From Moritella sp. PE36 (GTDB lineage: Bacteria > Pseudomonadota > Gammaproteobacteria > Enterobacterales > Moritellaceae): a stretch of 64,000 nucleotides of DNA. Positions 45,178 through 55,071 of the stretch are shown here, in pieces. Where the stretch lies: contig NZ_ABCQ01000003.1 in NCBI RefSeq assembly GCF_000170855.1, positions 164,808-228,807 of the forward strand, given 5' to 3'. The notes beneath the pieces were generated by a model. The model ran no database searches. It had not been told where the DNA came from and was given only the letters and a program-made list of their open reading frames with translations. The position numbers and the translations under genes are program-made. Each line of letters opens with the position of its first letter. The stretch's first letter is position 1.

Positions 45178-45421
45178 TATTACCTCCAAATTTTTATTCG
45201 TCTTGACGTCCGTTACAACTTGTTACGTCTACAACTTATATCGATTGCCATGAGTCACACTTAATCTTTATCAACGTTATTCATTATCAATATAAAATAA
45301 GATGAATATACCGTCTCTTGATCTGATGTTGTGATATTAAAGTAGTTCCGAGTGTGTAAAAATACCCATCCATTCACGTTACTGATGAATGTTTTTCACG
45401 AATAAGGATTTTGGAAGGTTT

Positions 45422-46348
45422 ATGGATAAAATTAATCTGTTACAGCTATTCGTTTCTCTTGCCGAACAAGGTAGTTTTGTTGCCGTAGCTAACCAATCAG
45501 GCCAATCACCGTCCACCATCAGTAAAGCGATTACGCGACTCGAAAAAGATTTAGGTGTACGCTTATTACATCGCACCACACGGCAATTACAACTTACCGA
45601 AGCAGGCGAGAGCTATTTACAGACAGCGCGGGAAGTTCTGAGCTTATTGCAGAATACTGAAAGCAAGCTGACACAAAATATCTCAACACCCACAGGCACC
45701 TTAAAAATCAATCTACCTATGTCTTTTGGCCAGCTCTACGTGGTGCCATTGTTACCTGAGTTTTGTCAGCAATACCCTGATATTAAACTCGAACTTAGTT
45801 TTTCAGATGACTACACAGATATCGTCGAGAGTGGTATAGATATCGCGATACGCAGTGGTAAATTAAACGACAGCCGTTTAATCGCAAGACGTATATGTCC
45901 TATGGACATGGGAATTTTTGCCAGTCCCGATCACCTTGCTAAATTTGGTACGCCAACAACGCCTGCCGAATTTGAGCAACATAACTGGATAAAATACCGC
46001 TTCAAACAATCTGGTCGCATATTAACAATTATGCTGCCACAAGCAGAACAAATAGTAGAGCTAGATCCTAAGTCCTATGTGTTAGTTGATGATGGCAATG
46101 CATTAGCTCAATTAACAAGTCTAGGCACAGGTCTGGCTTTTATGCCTCATTTTCTTGTGCGAGATTTAGTACAGGAAGGAAAATTAACACTGATATCTTC
46201 CCCTTGGCGCAATCCAGAACAGGCTGTTTATTTGTATTATCTCAGTCGTGATTACTTACCCGCTAAAGTGCGCTTGTTCATTGAATACATAGTGCAAAAA
46301 TTAGCATCACAAGACGAATCAGCACATGCTAGCTGGATGAAAACATAG
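45422..46348 (+). CDS. LysR-family transcriptional regulator
   Basis: A 308-residue regulator. The N-terminal winged helix (about 3-62; SFVAVANQSGQSPSTISKAI) is followed by a periplasmic-binding-like effector domain (about 90-295). GGAAGG lies three bases upstream of the ATG. Divergent from korAB with a shared 244-base promoter region, so it probably controls korAB and itself. It resembles the CrgA/DsdC-like group with short linker. Confidence 0.9.
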   Translation: MDKINLLQLFVSLAEQGSFVAVANQSGQSPSTISKAITRLEKDLGVRLLHRTTRQLQLTEAGESYLQTAREVLSLLQNTESKLTQNISTPTGTLKINLPMSFGQLYVVPLLPEFCQQYPDIKLELSFSDDYTDIVESGIDIAIRSGKLNDSRLIARRICPMDMGIFASPDHLAKFGTPTTPAEFEQHNWIKYRFKQSGRILTIMLPQAEQIVELDPKSYVLVDDGNALAQLTSLGTGLAFMPHFLVRDLVQEGKLTLISSPWRNPEQAVYLYYLSRDYLPAKVRLFIEYIVQKLASQDESAHASWMKT

Positions 46349-46458
46349 TCGTTGGATAAGTGACATATGTTCACGACTCAAATGCGTGAATGCTTATTTT
46401 TCTATTCTCACCATAGCCCTAATATATCCCTTAGCACTCAACGTTTAAGGGATAAATC

Positions 46459-47694
46459 ATGCAAATACCTCATATTGTTATTATTGGCGGTGGCGCAGGT
46501 GGCTTGCTACTAGCAACCAAACTAGGCCGAAAACAAGGTAAACAGAACCAAGCTAAGATCACCTTAATTGATAGTAGTGGCCATCATATTTGGAAACCAT
46601 TATTACATAAGCTCGTGGGCGGCGGTCTTAATCAGCCTGCCGATAAACTCGACTACCGTCGTCATGGAAATACCAATGGCTATCAATTTTTACATGCCTC
46701 TCTCGACAGTATCAATCGACAAGGAAAAAACCTCTCATACCAAATAATAGATGACGATAACAAAGCACTAGAAAGACTAAACTATGATTATTTGGTTATT
46801 GCCATCGGCAGCCAAGCCAATGATTTTGGCACGCCTGGTGCCGCTGAGCATTGCCAATTCCTTGATTGTACCCACCAGGCTCAACAACTCAGAAATAGCT
46901 TGCAACAAGCACTTACAGATACAACTTCAGCGGATACATTAAACGTGAATATTGTTGGCGCAGGTGCAACGGGGGTAGAGCTCGCAGCCGAGTTAACTAA
47001 AATGGGAAAACAATATTCCTGTCAACTCTCAGTTAACTTGCTTGAAGCTAGTGAACGTATTTTACCAGCACTATCTCAAGACATCGCTCAGTTATCTACG
47101 CATTCACTCACCAATATAGGTGTGAACGTTATCGTTAACACCAGAGTAAATGCAGTACAATCAAACGGATTAACTACTGCCGAAGGCCAACACTACCCCG
47201 CTACATTCAATATTTGGAGCGCAGGTATTATTGCACCGAAGCTACTGAGAACCTTGGATGGATTAGAGACCGATAATAATAACCGCCTCCATGTAAATTC
47301 AAATTTATCGACAACTCTAGATCGTAATGTTTTTGCAATAGGTGATTGTTGTGCATGTTTACAAACCAATGGAAAAACTGTCCCTGCAAGAGCGCAAGCA
47401 GCCAGACAAATGGCCGACTATCTAGCCATCACCTTATTCGAAATTCAAGCGGGTAAGACAACTAAGCCTTTTGTTTTTGATGATAAAGGGTCAATAATCT
47501 CAATTAGCCGGTTCAACGCCTTTGGCATTCTAAAGAAAGGGCCTATATTACGAGGCCGCATTGCACGCTATACCTATAACGCACTTTATAGAACACACCA
47601 AAAAGCCTTGTTTGGGTTATATTCAACAGGATTAATTATATTGGCTGACTGGTTGCGGAGTAGAATAAAAAATTCACCAACAAAGCTATTATGA
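46459..47694 (+). CDS. Type II NADH dehydrogenase-like FAD oxidoreductase
   Basis: A 411-residue flavoprotein. An N-terminal FAD motif (IIGGGAGGLLLA, 8-19) and an NAD(P) motif (IVGAGATGVELAAEL, about 165-179) are followed by the C-terminal FAD contact NVFAIGDCC near 293-301 and a hydrophobic/basic C-terminal tail that could touch the membrane (about 375-405). This is the layout of NDH-2, which oxidises NADH and reduces quinone without pumping protons. A sulfide:quinone oxidoreductase is less likely because its conserved Cys set is absent. Confidence 0.85.
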   Translation: MQIPHIVIIGGGAGGLLLATKLGRKQGKQNQAKITLIDSSGHHIWKPLLHKLVGGGLNQPADKLDYRRHGNTNGYQFLHASLDSINRQGKNLSYQIIDDDNKALERLNYDYLVIAIGSQANDFGTPGAAEHCQFLDCTHQAQQLRNSLQQALTDTTSADTLNVNIVGAGATGVELAAELTKMGKQYSCQLSVNLLEASERILPALSQDIAQLSTHSLTNIGVNVIVNTRVNAVQSNGLTTAEGQHYPATFNIWSAGIIAPKLLRTLDGLETDNNNRLHVNSNLSTTLDRNVFAIGDCCACLQTNGKTVPARAQAARQMADYLAITLFEIQAGKTTKPFVFDDKGSIISISRFNAFGILKKGPILRGRIARYTYNALYRTHQKALFGLYSTGLIILADWLRSRIKNSPTKLL

Positions 47695-47970
47695 TCCAAT
47701 AACAAAAAATTACGGCTTGGAGGTTATACAGGGGCAAACTAGATCTTGGCAGACAATCGGTGTGAATTGGTTTTAATCTACTTTTTAATTGGTTATAAGC
47801 TGATTTCCAATCCGAGCGGAGTTTCTCCATACTCATACGGAGCCCCCTCTGTTAACGAACCATTAATAAATTTTTCTATTAGTACGTCGCCCTGTATAAA
47901 ATATAACGTTCGATTCGTTTTATGTGGGGCAATCATCGCGGCTAAATTTCTTAAAATAGAAATCGCATGA

Positions 47971-50733
47971 TCACAACAGGCTCACCATAGAATTACTGAC
48001 ATGACCAGCACGTTGAGGTTGCAGGATATCGTTGATCGGAGCCGGTTTTCCGATCCCATAACCTTGGGCAAAATCAACGCCCATGTGCTGTAATCGTTGC
48101 CTGATAGCGTCATTTTCAACAAATTCAGCGATCGTTTTCATGCCCATGACATGTCCAATATCATTGATTGATTTAACCATAGCTTCATCAATCGGATCGT
48201 CCAAAATATCTTTAACAAACATACCGTCAATCTTCAATGTACACACAGGTAAATTTTTCAAGTAAGCAAATGAAGATAAACCACTGCCAAAGTCATCCAG
48301 CGCAAACTGACAACCAAACTCACTGAGTGTTTTTATAAACAAGGTCGCATCCCGCAAGTTACTGATCGCCGCAGTTTCGGTAATTTCAAACTTGATCATA
48401 CTTGGCGGTAAGTTATGCAATGTGATCTGCTGCATAATATGATTCAGCAGCGTATTACTGCCTAATGATGCACCGGACAAGTTGATCGCCAGATGGTCTA
48501 CATCAGCTAATTGCTGAAAATGTTGCTCCATCCAGGCAAAGGTATGGTCAACGACCCAACGGTCGATAGCGTTTGATAAATTATAGCGTTCTGCGGCTGG
48601 TAAAAATGCACCGGGGGGCACGATATCACCACTTCGTGTACGCAGGCGAAGTAGCACTTCGTAAATACGCTTTTGCGAAGGGTCTGAGAGCGACACGATA
48701 GGTTGTGCATAGAGTTCAAATCTATTTTCATTTAATGCATATTTTAGCTCATTAACCCAACGGAATTCACCATCGCGTTTGGCTAATAATTCATCCTCGG
48801 CGTGATAGATATGAATACGGTTACGACCTAAATCTTTAGCGGCATAACAGGCCGAGTCAACACCAATTAATATTTCTGTGGTGTTTTTAGTTTGACTGTT
48901 AATCTCAGCTAAACCTATGCTCGCACCGATACTGAATATATTTTTCTCCCACATAAACTGAAAATCAGCAATTAATTCCAGTATATTCTGTGCAGCTTTC
49001 TCAGCCTGCGTGAGGCCACATTGCGTCATTAAAATGGCAAATTCATCACCGCCTAAACGGGCTAATATATCTTGGGGTTTAATATTTTCAGCTAACAGCA
49101 GGCCTAACTGGCGCAGCAGTTCATCTCCGGCCATATGCCCACAGGTATCATTGATAATTTTAAACTGGTCCAGATCTAAGAAACATAATACATGGGTCGT
49201 ATTATCTTGTTGTGCAGACATGATGCTTTGCGCCAGCAGATTTTCAAACTCATAGCGGTTGATTAACCCTGTCAGCATATCGTGAGTCGCTTGATAGGAT
49301 ATTTTTTGCGACGCAATTCTGGCCTCGGTAACATCCACTTGAATACCAATAAAGTGGGTTATAACGCCATCATTCGTAACTGGTACAATACAGACTTTGG
49401 CCCAGAATAGTTCACCATTTTTCTTACAGTTTTTTAATTCTCCACGCCATTCTTGGCCTGCTAATATCGTTGCCCACATATTTTTGTATACACTATCAGG
49501 CGTATCGCTGGAGCGAAAAACATTGGCTTTTTCACCGAGAACTTCGGCTGCAGTAAAACCTGTTATTGCGGTAAATTTAGGATTTACATACTCAATAATA
49601 CCGCTAATATCAGTTATCAATATACTCTCAGGGCTGTATTCAACAACCATAGACAGCTTTTTTAAGTTAGCAGTGCTGCGCTGTTTTTCTGTTGTATCAT
49701 TATATACGCCGATACCGCCTTCGATCTCTCCGGAACTGGAATAAAGCGGGACAAAATTAGCTTGTAAATGCATAAACCGTTGGCCGGATACTGATGTATA
49801 AGGACCTTCATAAACACTTACTTTACCTTGTAATGACTGCTTCACCATGTTGAGCAGCACGGTATCTTCAAGCCGATCTAGCATATTAAAACCAATAAGC
49901 GTATCCCTGTCAGAATCGAGAATTCCTTCAAAACATTTGTTTATTTTTTGGATTATGCCGTTATTATCATAGTGGAAAATGCCCACAGGTGAATACTCAA
50001 AAATGGACGTGAGCTTAGCTTCACTTTCAACCAACTCAGAGGTTTGTTTTGTTACCTTTTTTACTAAAATTCTGACCTGCCGACGAGGTTCTAAACAGAG
50101 CACAACAAATAACGGACAGGCAAATAGTAGAAATAATGCCGAGACAATTAAGGTGTAATATAGGGTTTCATTTAATAGTGTATCAATATGACCAATTGAA
50201 AGATCAGCAGCGACAATATATACGCTACCATCGTCCGCTTTAATGGGAATGAAGATACTGCGAAAATCCCCCCACTGATCATGATATTCATGAATTTGGT
50301 TCTGGTTTTTCTTAAAAATGGCCATAATACGTGGCGAGGCATAGTCATATAGCTCAAAATAGTTAAATGCAAATTTATTGGAATTTAGTTCAGCACCAGA
50401 GGCGCTTAAAGAAGTAAAAAAAATGTCATTATCCCGCAAGATAAGCGTATAGAGATAAACAATATCAGTGCGTCGAGTATATTCAGTTAATGCTAAGGTA
50501 ATAGCAAGATCCTGTTGCTTAGACAGATCGGCTTTGTTCATTTCTTTATGATGAAATGCCTTGGGTAACATAGAGGGAATGCTTAGCGCTGCATTTTCCA
50601 GCTGCTGATCTAGCTCGGAGTATAGTTGCCGTTTTTCTTTAACATAATTCAATGCCGAAAAAATGAGTACCCATATTACATAGATCGCAATAGCAAAGTA
50701 GATCCGTAGGCTATTTTTGACTGACTGGAGCAC
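47971..50733 (-). CDS. Membrane sensor with PAS-PAS-GGDEF-EAL domains (cyclic-di-GMP)
   Basis: A 920-residue protein. Two membrane helices (about 12-30 and 190-214) enclose a periplasmic sensor. PAS domains lie at about 240-350 and 360-475. A GGDEF domain (about 480-645) has an intact GGDEF at 561-565, but its inhibitory site reads KPQD instead of RxxD. The EAL domain (about 660-910) has EVLLR at 692-696 and DDFGSG, both of active type. It likely makes or degrades cyclic-di-GMP in response to a periplasmic and a redox or ligand signal; sequence cannot tell which activity dominates. Stands alone, with no evident operon partner. Confidence 0.92.
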   Translation of the reverse strand: MLQSVKNSLRIYFAIAIYVIWVLIFSALNYVKEKRQLYSELDQQLENAALSIPSMLPKAFHHKEMNKADLSKQQDLAITLALTEYTRRTDIVYLYTLILRDNDIFFTSLSASGAELNSNKFAFNYFELYDYASPRIMAIFKKNQNQIHEYHDQWGDFRSIFIPIKADDGSVYIVAADLSIGHIDTLLNETLYYTLIVSALFLLFACPLFVVLCLEPRRQVRILVKKVTKQTSELVESEAKLTSIFEYSPVGIFHYDNNGIIQKINKCFEGILDSDRDTLIGFNMLDRLEDTVLLNMVKQSLQGKVSVYEGPYTSVSGQRFMHLQANFVPLYSSSGEIEGGIGVYNDTTEKQRSTANLKKLSMVVEYSPESILITDISGIIEYVNPKFTAITGFTAAEVLGEKANVFRSSDTPDSVYKNMWATILAGQEWRGELKNCKKNGELFWAKVCIVPVTNDGVITHFIGIQVDVTEARIASQKISYQATHDMLTGLINRYEFENLLAQSIMSAQQDNTTHVLCFLDLDQFKIINDTCGHMAGDELLRQLGLLLAENIKPQDILARLGGDEFAILMTQCGLTQAEKAAQNILELIADFQFMWEKNIFSIGASIGLAEINSQTKNTTEILIGVDSACYAAKDLGRNRIHIYHAEDELLAKRDGEFRWVNELKYALNENRFELYAQPIVSLSDPSQKRIYEVLLRLRTRSGDIVPPGAFLPAAERYNLSNAIDRWVVDHTFAWMEQHFQQLADVDHLAINLSGASLGSNTLLNHIMQQITLHNLPPSMIKFEITETAAISNLRDATLFIKTLSEFGCQFALDDFGSGLSSFAYLKNLPVCTLKIDGMFVKDILDDPIDEAMVKSINDIGHVMGMKTIAEFVENDAIRQRLQHMGVDFAQGYGIGKPAPINDILQPQRAGHVSNSMVSLL

Positions 50734-50906
50734 TATAAAATATCACTGTGATTCATAAGGAAATGCATGTTGCCTTGTTAATAATAATATTGCAAATGAC
50801 AACAGCGAATAAAAAACATGAATGTCCTACAACTATGATCTAGCACAATTATAATATTTTTGTTACAGCTTTAGATATTCAGTAGCTCTGACTATAAAAC
50901 AGCAAC

Positions 50907-52082
50907 TTACAAACTTTGTTGTTTGCTTTCAATCACTCTTAACCAAGCTAAAGCACGTTTTTCTACGCTAGGATAATTAGCGGCTAAACGAGCCAATGCT
51001 AATGCCTGTTGATAACGTTTTAGTTCAAAGACAGCTTGTACTTTTAGCAGAGCAACCTGCGCCTTAAATGTATTATTCTGAGTATTGATCTTGTTTAAGC
51101 TAGTCAACATCGCATCATATTGGCCTAATAGCGCTAATAGCTGGGCCTGAATTAAATAATGTTTGCCATTACCGCTTAGCTGCGCGCTTTTACCCCAGTA
51201 TTGCTGCGCTTTATCATGCTCGCGCGCAAGTTGCCAATAACCCGCAATCTCTTTATATAATTGACTATTTTTGGCCAGTAAGCCTTGGCCTAACGATAAC
51301 TCTAATAATTGTGCGGCTTGGTAAGGTGCGCCTTGATTGGCACGTAATCGCGCCAGTGTTTTAACCTGGTTAGCACTATCAAGATAACCACGGGCATAGG
51401 CCAGTTCATAGGTTGAAAGGGTACGCGCATGGTCCTGACGCAAATTATAAATAGCAGCAAGTTGCATCCACCAGCGTTTTTCAGTCGGATAGGCCTCGGT
51501 TAACTGAGTTAATGTTGCCGTGGCCTTTTTATAATATTCCAATTTATAAAACGCACTCAGCTGAAGTAAGTGCACACTTTTATTAAATTTCACTGATAAA
51601 ACAATCGCCTTATCGGCAGCGGGAATCAATAATGTCCAAGCTTGCGTTTGATAATAGGCTTGCGCTAAGTTTTGATAGAGGCCTTTATCGGGCGCGGTAT
51701 TGATTAAACTTAAATATAAATCAATCGCCTTGTTAGTTTTCCCCGCGTTCAAATACAAATCTGCCAGCATGCGTTGGCTTTGCTGTTGCTCTTTTTTAAC
51801 TAGAGCATGTTGTGCCACGGCACTTTCCAGCATAATTATCGCTTGGTCTTGCTGATTTAGGCTCCAATATAAATTAGCGCGAAAGCGATCCACATAGGCC
51901 TTATCAAATCCCTCTCTAGTAGTCACTTCATTTAATACACTAAGTGCATCAGTTAATTTATCCTGCTCATAATGTTTAAAGGCAAGGCTAACTTGACCCC
52001 CTACATTGCGGCTTAAACTTGGTGCTTTTTCTGCGTAAACACCATTAGCCCAAAATAGCATGGCAAACAACAACCACTTCAT
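50907..52082 (-). CDS. TPR-repeat periplasmic protein of the TonB2 system
   Basis: A 391-residue exported protein with a signal peptide (MKWLLFAMLFWANGVYA) and about eight tetratricopeptide-like repeats through the rest of the chain. The tonB2 clusters of Vibrio end with such a TPR gene, proposed to aid assembly or protein contacts. The ATG at 52082 follows GGAGTCTTAAT, two bases past the tonB stop. Last gene of the operon. Confidence 0.87.
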   Translation of the reverse strand: MKWLLFAMLFWANGVYAEKAPSLSRNVGGQVSLAFKHYEQDKLTDALSVLNEVTTREGFDKAYVDRFRANLYWSLNQQDQAIIMLESAVAQHALVKKEQQQSQRMLADLYLNAGKTNKAIDLYLSLINTAPDKGLYQNLAQAYYQTQAWTLLIPAADKAIVLSVKFNKSVHLLQLSAFYKLEYYKKATATLTQLTEAYPTEKRWWMQLAAIYNLRQDHARTLSTYELAYARGYLDSANQVKTLARLRANQGAPYQAAQLLELSLGQGLLAKNSQLYKEIAGYWQLAREHDKAQQYWGKSAQLSGNGKHYLIQAQLLALLGQYDAMLTSLNKINTQNNTFKAQVALLKVQAVFELKRYQQALALARLAANYPSVEKRALAWLRVIESKQQSL

Positions 52083-52083
52083 A

Positions 52084-52725
52084 TTAAGACTCCAATTTAA
52101 AATCAAGACGGATCTTTTGACCTAACTGCGATATCGCTTGGCCATTCACCATCGTGGGTTTATATTTCCATTTTTTTAGGGCGCGTTTGGCATCACGTTC
52201 AAATAAACGCTTAGGTTTGGCCTCTAATATTTGAATATTAACCACCCTGCCTGCTTCATTAATATCAAAAGATAAAACCACATAACCTTGCTTGCCTAAA
52301 CGTAATGCCTTAGCCGGATATCTCGGCTCAACTCGGTATAGCGGCATTGCCATTGTTTCACCAACATGAGCAAGCGGCGCTAAAGCACGTTCTATACCCG
52401 GCATGCTGATGGACATGGCTGAAACACTGCTCGATAGATCCATGGCAGGCATATCTAAGCTGGCACTCACCCCAGGATTTTGCATCACGGGTTTAATGCT
52501 TGGGCTCGGCACCGCGCTTACCTGAGGTTTAGGCTCGGGTGGTTTCGGTTTTTGTCTATGTTTAGATTGAAAAGACTCATCCTGCTGACTCATTACCAAA
52601 TCAAAATAGCTGTTCTCTTCGGTATCTTTTGGTAGGCTAACCTGATTATTAATCAGACTCGCCATAAAGATAAACAGGGAAAAGCTGATTAAGGGCGCGC
52701 CAATAGCGGCAAGTAGAAAGCGCAT
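52084..52725 (-). CDS. tonB2: TonB2-type energy transducer
   Basis: A 213-residue protein. One membrane anchor (about 5-27) is followed by a proline/lysine-rich spacer (KPKPPEPKP near 58-66) and a TonB C-terminal domain (about 125-210; YPAKALRLGKQGYVVLSFDI). It couples proton motive force to the outer-membrane receptor. Its ATG shares one base with the exbD stop. A short spacer is typical of the TonB2 class. Confidence 0.93.
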   Translation of the reverse strand: MRFLLAAIGAPLISFSLFIFMASLINNQVSLPKDTEENSYFDLVMSQQDESFQSKHRQKPKPPEPKPQVSAVPSPSIKPVMQNPGVSASLDMPAMDLSSSVSAMSISMPGIERALAPLAHVGETMAMPLYRVEPRYPAKALRLGKQGYVVLSFDINEAGRVVNIQILEAKPKRLFERDAKRALKKWKYKPTMVNGQAISQLGQKIRLDFKLES

Positions 52726-53129
52726 TATTGTTTAGGCTCCGCTGCCACGGATATTTGCCCGATGCCTGCGGTCCGAGCCGCATCCATCACTTTTACCACT
52801 ATGCCATGACGCGTATCTTGATCCGCTTGGATCACTAAACCGACTTCCCCTCGGTCTGCTAAAATACGTTCTAAATTAGCCCCTAATCTTTGTATATCAA
52901 CCTGTTTTCTATCCATATATATCTCACCATCGGCCTTAATGGCAATAAAAATACCGGCTTTGGTTTGCTCGGTGGCGGTGGCGGCTTTAGGGCGATTGAC
53001 TTCAACGCCAGATTCACGCACAAACGAGGTGGTGACAATAAAAAAGATCAGCATAATAAACACCACATCTAACATGGGCGTCATATCAATTTGCGTATCA
53101 TCTTCGGCGCGTATACGTCTTCTTCTCAT
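52725..53129 (-). CDS. exbD2: ExbD2 proton channel component
   Basis: A 134-residue protein with one membrane helix (about 18-38, MTPMLDVVFIMLIFFIV). Asp21 is the conserved proton-carrying residue. The periplasmic domain follows. Works with ExbB2 and TtpC to energise TonB2. Confidence 0.95.
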   Translation of the reverse strand: MRRRRIRAEDDTQIDMTPMLDVVFIMLIFFIVTTSFVRESGVEVNRPKAATATEQTKAGIFIAIKADGEIYMDRKQVDIQRLGANLERILADRGEVGLVIQADQDTRHGIVVKVMDAARTAGIGQISVAAEPKQ

Positions 53130-53147
53130 GGCTATCTTCTCTTTAAT

Positions 53148-53675
53148 TTATTTTTGACTAGTCAGCTTCAGTAATAAACTGGTTAATAAATTTTTACGCT
53201 GGCTCTGTAGGCGTGAATAAAAAAACAAACCGGATAAGGCACAAACAAGGCCGGCCATCGTGGGAATGGTGGCCATAGAAATTCCTGAGGCTAATAACCT
53301 CGGATTTCCCGTACCATGTACCGCCACCACATCAAAGACTTGGATCATGCCACTTACCGTGCCTAACAAACCGAGCAAAGGAAAAATCTTAATCAGTACA
53401 TTTAAAAATGACATGTGCTGCTGTAGTTTTAATTCCGCTTGCGCTATCCAAGCCTGGCGAATTTGCAATGCAAACCATGATTCCTGATCAAACCTTTGCT
53501 GCCACTGACTGCTTATTTGCTGACTAAACTTGGGAAAGACCACCAGCAAGTAATAACCACGTTCAATAATCAGGCCCCAAAGCAGCAATAATAAAAACGC
53601 AATCAGCCACAGCACTTGCCCGCCACTATTCATAAAGTCACTGACGAGATCGACCTGTTTAGCTAACCAGTTCAT
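53148..53675 (-). CDS. exbB2: ExbB2 proton channel component
   Basis: A 175-residue MotA/TolQ/ExbB protein with three membrane helices (about 18-38, 88-108 and 132-152). The family motif PLLGLLGTVSGMIQVF is near 94-109. Smaller than E. coli ExbB, as usual for the TonB2 type. Overlaps ttpC by 17 bases and is followed by exbD after 18. Confidence 0.94.
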   Translation of the reverse strand: MNWLAKQVDLVSDFMNSGGQVLWLIAFLLLLLWGLIIERGYYLLVVFPKFSQQISSQWQQRFDQESWFALQIRQAWIAQAELKLQQHMSFLNVLIKIFPLLGLLGTVSGMIQVFDVVAVHGTGNPRLLASGISMATIPTMAGLVCALSGLFFYSRLQSQRKNLLTSLLLKLTSQK

Positions 53676-55071
53676 ATTGCTCTACTGTTTTTTTGTTGGT
53701 GTGCGTGACGGCTTGAATTTGGCTATTACTATTATTTTTACTTTCAGTTTCTGTTTCAGCTTCCGCTTGCAGTGCAATTAAACCGGCACTTTGCTGCTCA
53801 AGAATATTGATTAACGAGTTAGCGCGACTATGTAATAAACTATGAATTAATAACAGCGGGAGTGCCGCAATTAGCCCCATAACAGTGGTGATCAGCGCCA
53901 TGGAAATACCGCCCGCCATCAACTTAGGATCACCCGTACCAAACAGGGTAATCGATTGGAAGGTCGCAATCATGCCGGTTACCGTACCCAGTAAGCCCAT
54001 CATAGGTGCAATCGCGGCTAATACTTTTAATACACTCGAGCCACGCTCTAATCTGGGTATTTCCCGCAGAACCGCTTCTTCGATTTTAAGTTCGAGCACT
54101 TGGGTGTTTTGCTTTTTATTTTGCTGATAAATAGCAAATATGCGCCCTAGACTATTATCTAAATTAGCCAGTGTGTTGTTTAGTTGCGCCTTAATTTTTA
54201 ACGATTCTTTGCTTAGGACAATAAAACGAACTAATGCCACGATCAGACCGAAAATAAGGATCGCAAAGATTAAATAGCCAATCACACCACCCTGTTGAAA
54301 ACGCTCGCTCCAGGTAGGAGTACGAGATAAAACCTTTAACAGATCGCCCTTGGCTGGATCAAAATAGAAGGCTTTAACGGGCTCATTGCTGCTTAACCAG
54401 TGATCAAAGGTCGTTTTCACTTCAGCTGGTACAGGGCGAGTTAAGGGTTGTGGTAATTGGGATTGTTTATTTAATACCAGATACTGCGTATCATCCACTA
54501 GGTTAAATGCACCAAAACGTGTCACGGTTTGCTCACTGGCTAGACCGCTGCTATCTAATACCGTGGTTTTAAAAGTACTGATCTTGGCTGATTCTGTCAT
54601 TTCCTGTTGGATAACAAACCATAGCTGCTCCAACTCGGCGAGGGATGGCAATTCTTTGCGTTTAGAAAGGCTGGTAACAAAGGATAAACGCTCAGGGTAT
54701 TGTACCGAAATAACCGACTGCTCAATATCCGCAGCAAACTCACCGGAAACTTGACGCACCACACCAAATAATTCACCGAGATTGTCTTTCGCTAGTTCTA
54801 AATCAGTTGCTAACTGCGCGAGTTTTTTCTCATTATCATCAAAGGCTAGACCTAAGGTTTGTGCCTGTTGTTTGGCCATGGCTAAACGCTGCTGCGCTTT
54901 ATTTAAGCTGGCTTGCCACTCACTTAAATCCCCGGAGAATTGTTGCTTGCGCTCACTTTCCAGTAAACGTGTTTGCTGTTGCTGAGATTTAACGGTTAAT
55001 AACAATTCATCCAAGGTATTGGCATAAAGATTAACGCTGATCAAAAACAATAAACTAGTAAGTAATTTCAT
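53659..55071 (-). CDS. ttpC: TtpC-like MotA/TolQ/ExbB protein with long periplasmic coiled coil
   Basis: A 470-residue protein. The signal peptide (1-17) precedes a Gln/Glu/Leu-rich coiled coil (about 22-115) and a periplasmic segment to 255. A membrane helix lies at 262-287 and the proton-channel domain at about 335-435 (MMGLLGTVTGMIATF). TtpC is an essential extra part of the Vibrio TonB2 complex. The ATG overlaps the stop of the preceding gene by one base (TAATG). Confidence 0.93.
   Translation of the reverse strand: MKLLTSLLFLISVNLYANTLDELLLTVKSQQQQTRLLESERKQQFSGDLSEWQASLNKAQQRLAMAKQQAQTLGLAFDDNEKKLAQLATDLELAKDNLGELFGVVRQVSGEFAADIEQSVISVQYPERLSFVTSLSKRKELPSLAELEQLWFVIQQEMTESAKISTFKTTVLDSSGLASEQTVTRFGAFNLVDDTQYLVLNKQSQLPQPLTRPVPAEVKTTFDHWLSSNEPVKAFYFDPAKGDLLKVLSRTPTWSERFQQGGVIGYLIFAILIFGLIVALVRFIVLSKESLKIKAQLNNTLANLDNSLGRIFAIYQQNKKQNTQVLELKIEEAVLREIPRLERGSSVLKVLAAIAPMMGLLGTVTGMIATFQSITLFGTGDPKLMAGGISMALITTVMGLIAALPLLLIHSLLHSRANSLINILEQQSAGLIALQAEAETETESKNNSNSQIQAVTHTNKKTVEQYELVS

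Noticed and set aside
47746..47970. 74-codon plus-strand frame between the flavoprotein and the GGDEF-EAL gene
   Set aside because: No ribosome binding site, mixed composition and no recognisable pattern; probably chance.
49397..49744. 115-codon plus-strand frame
   Set aside because: Antisense to the PAS domains of the GGDEF-EAL protein.
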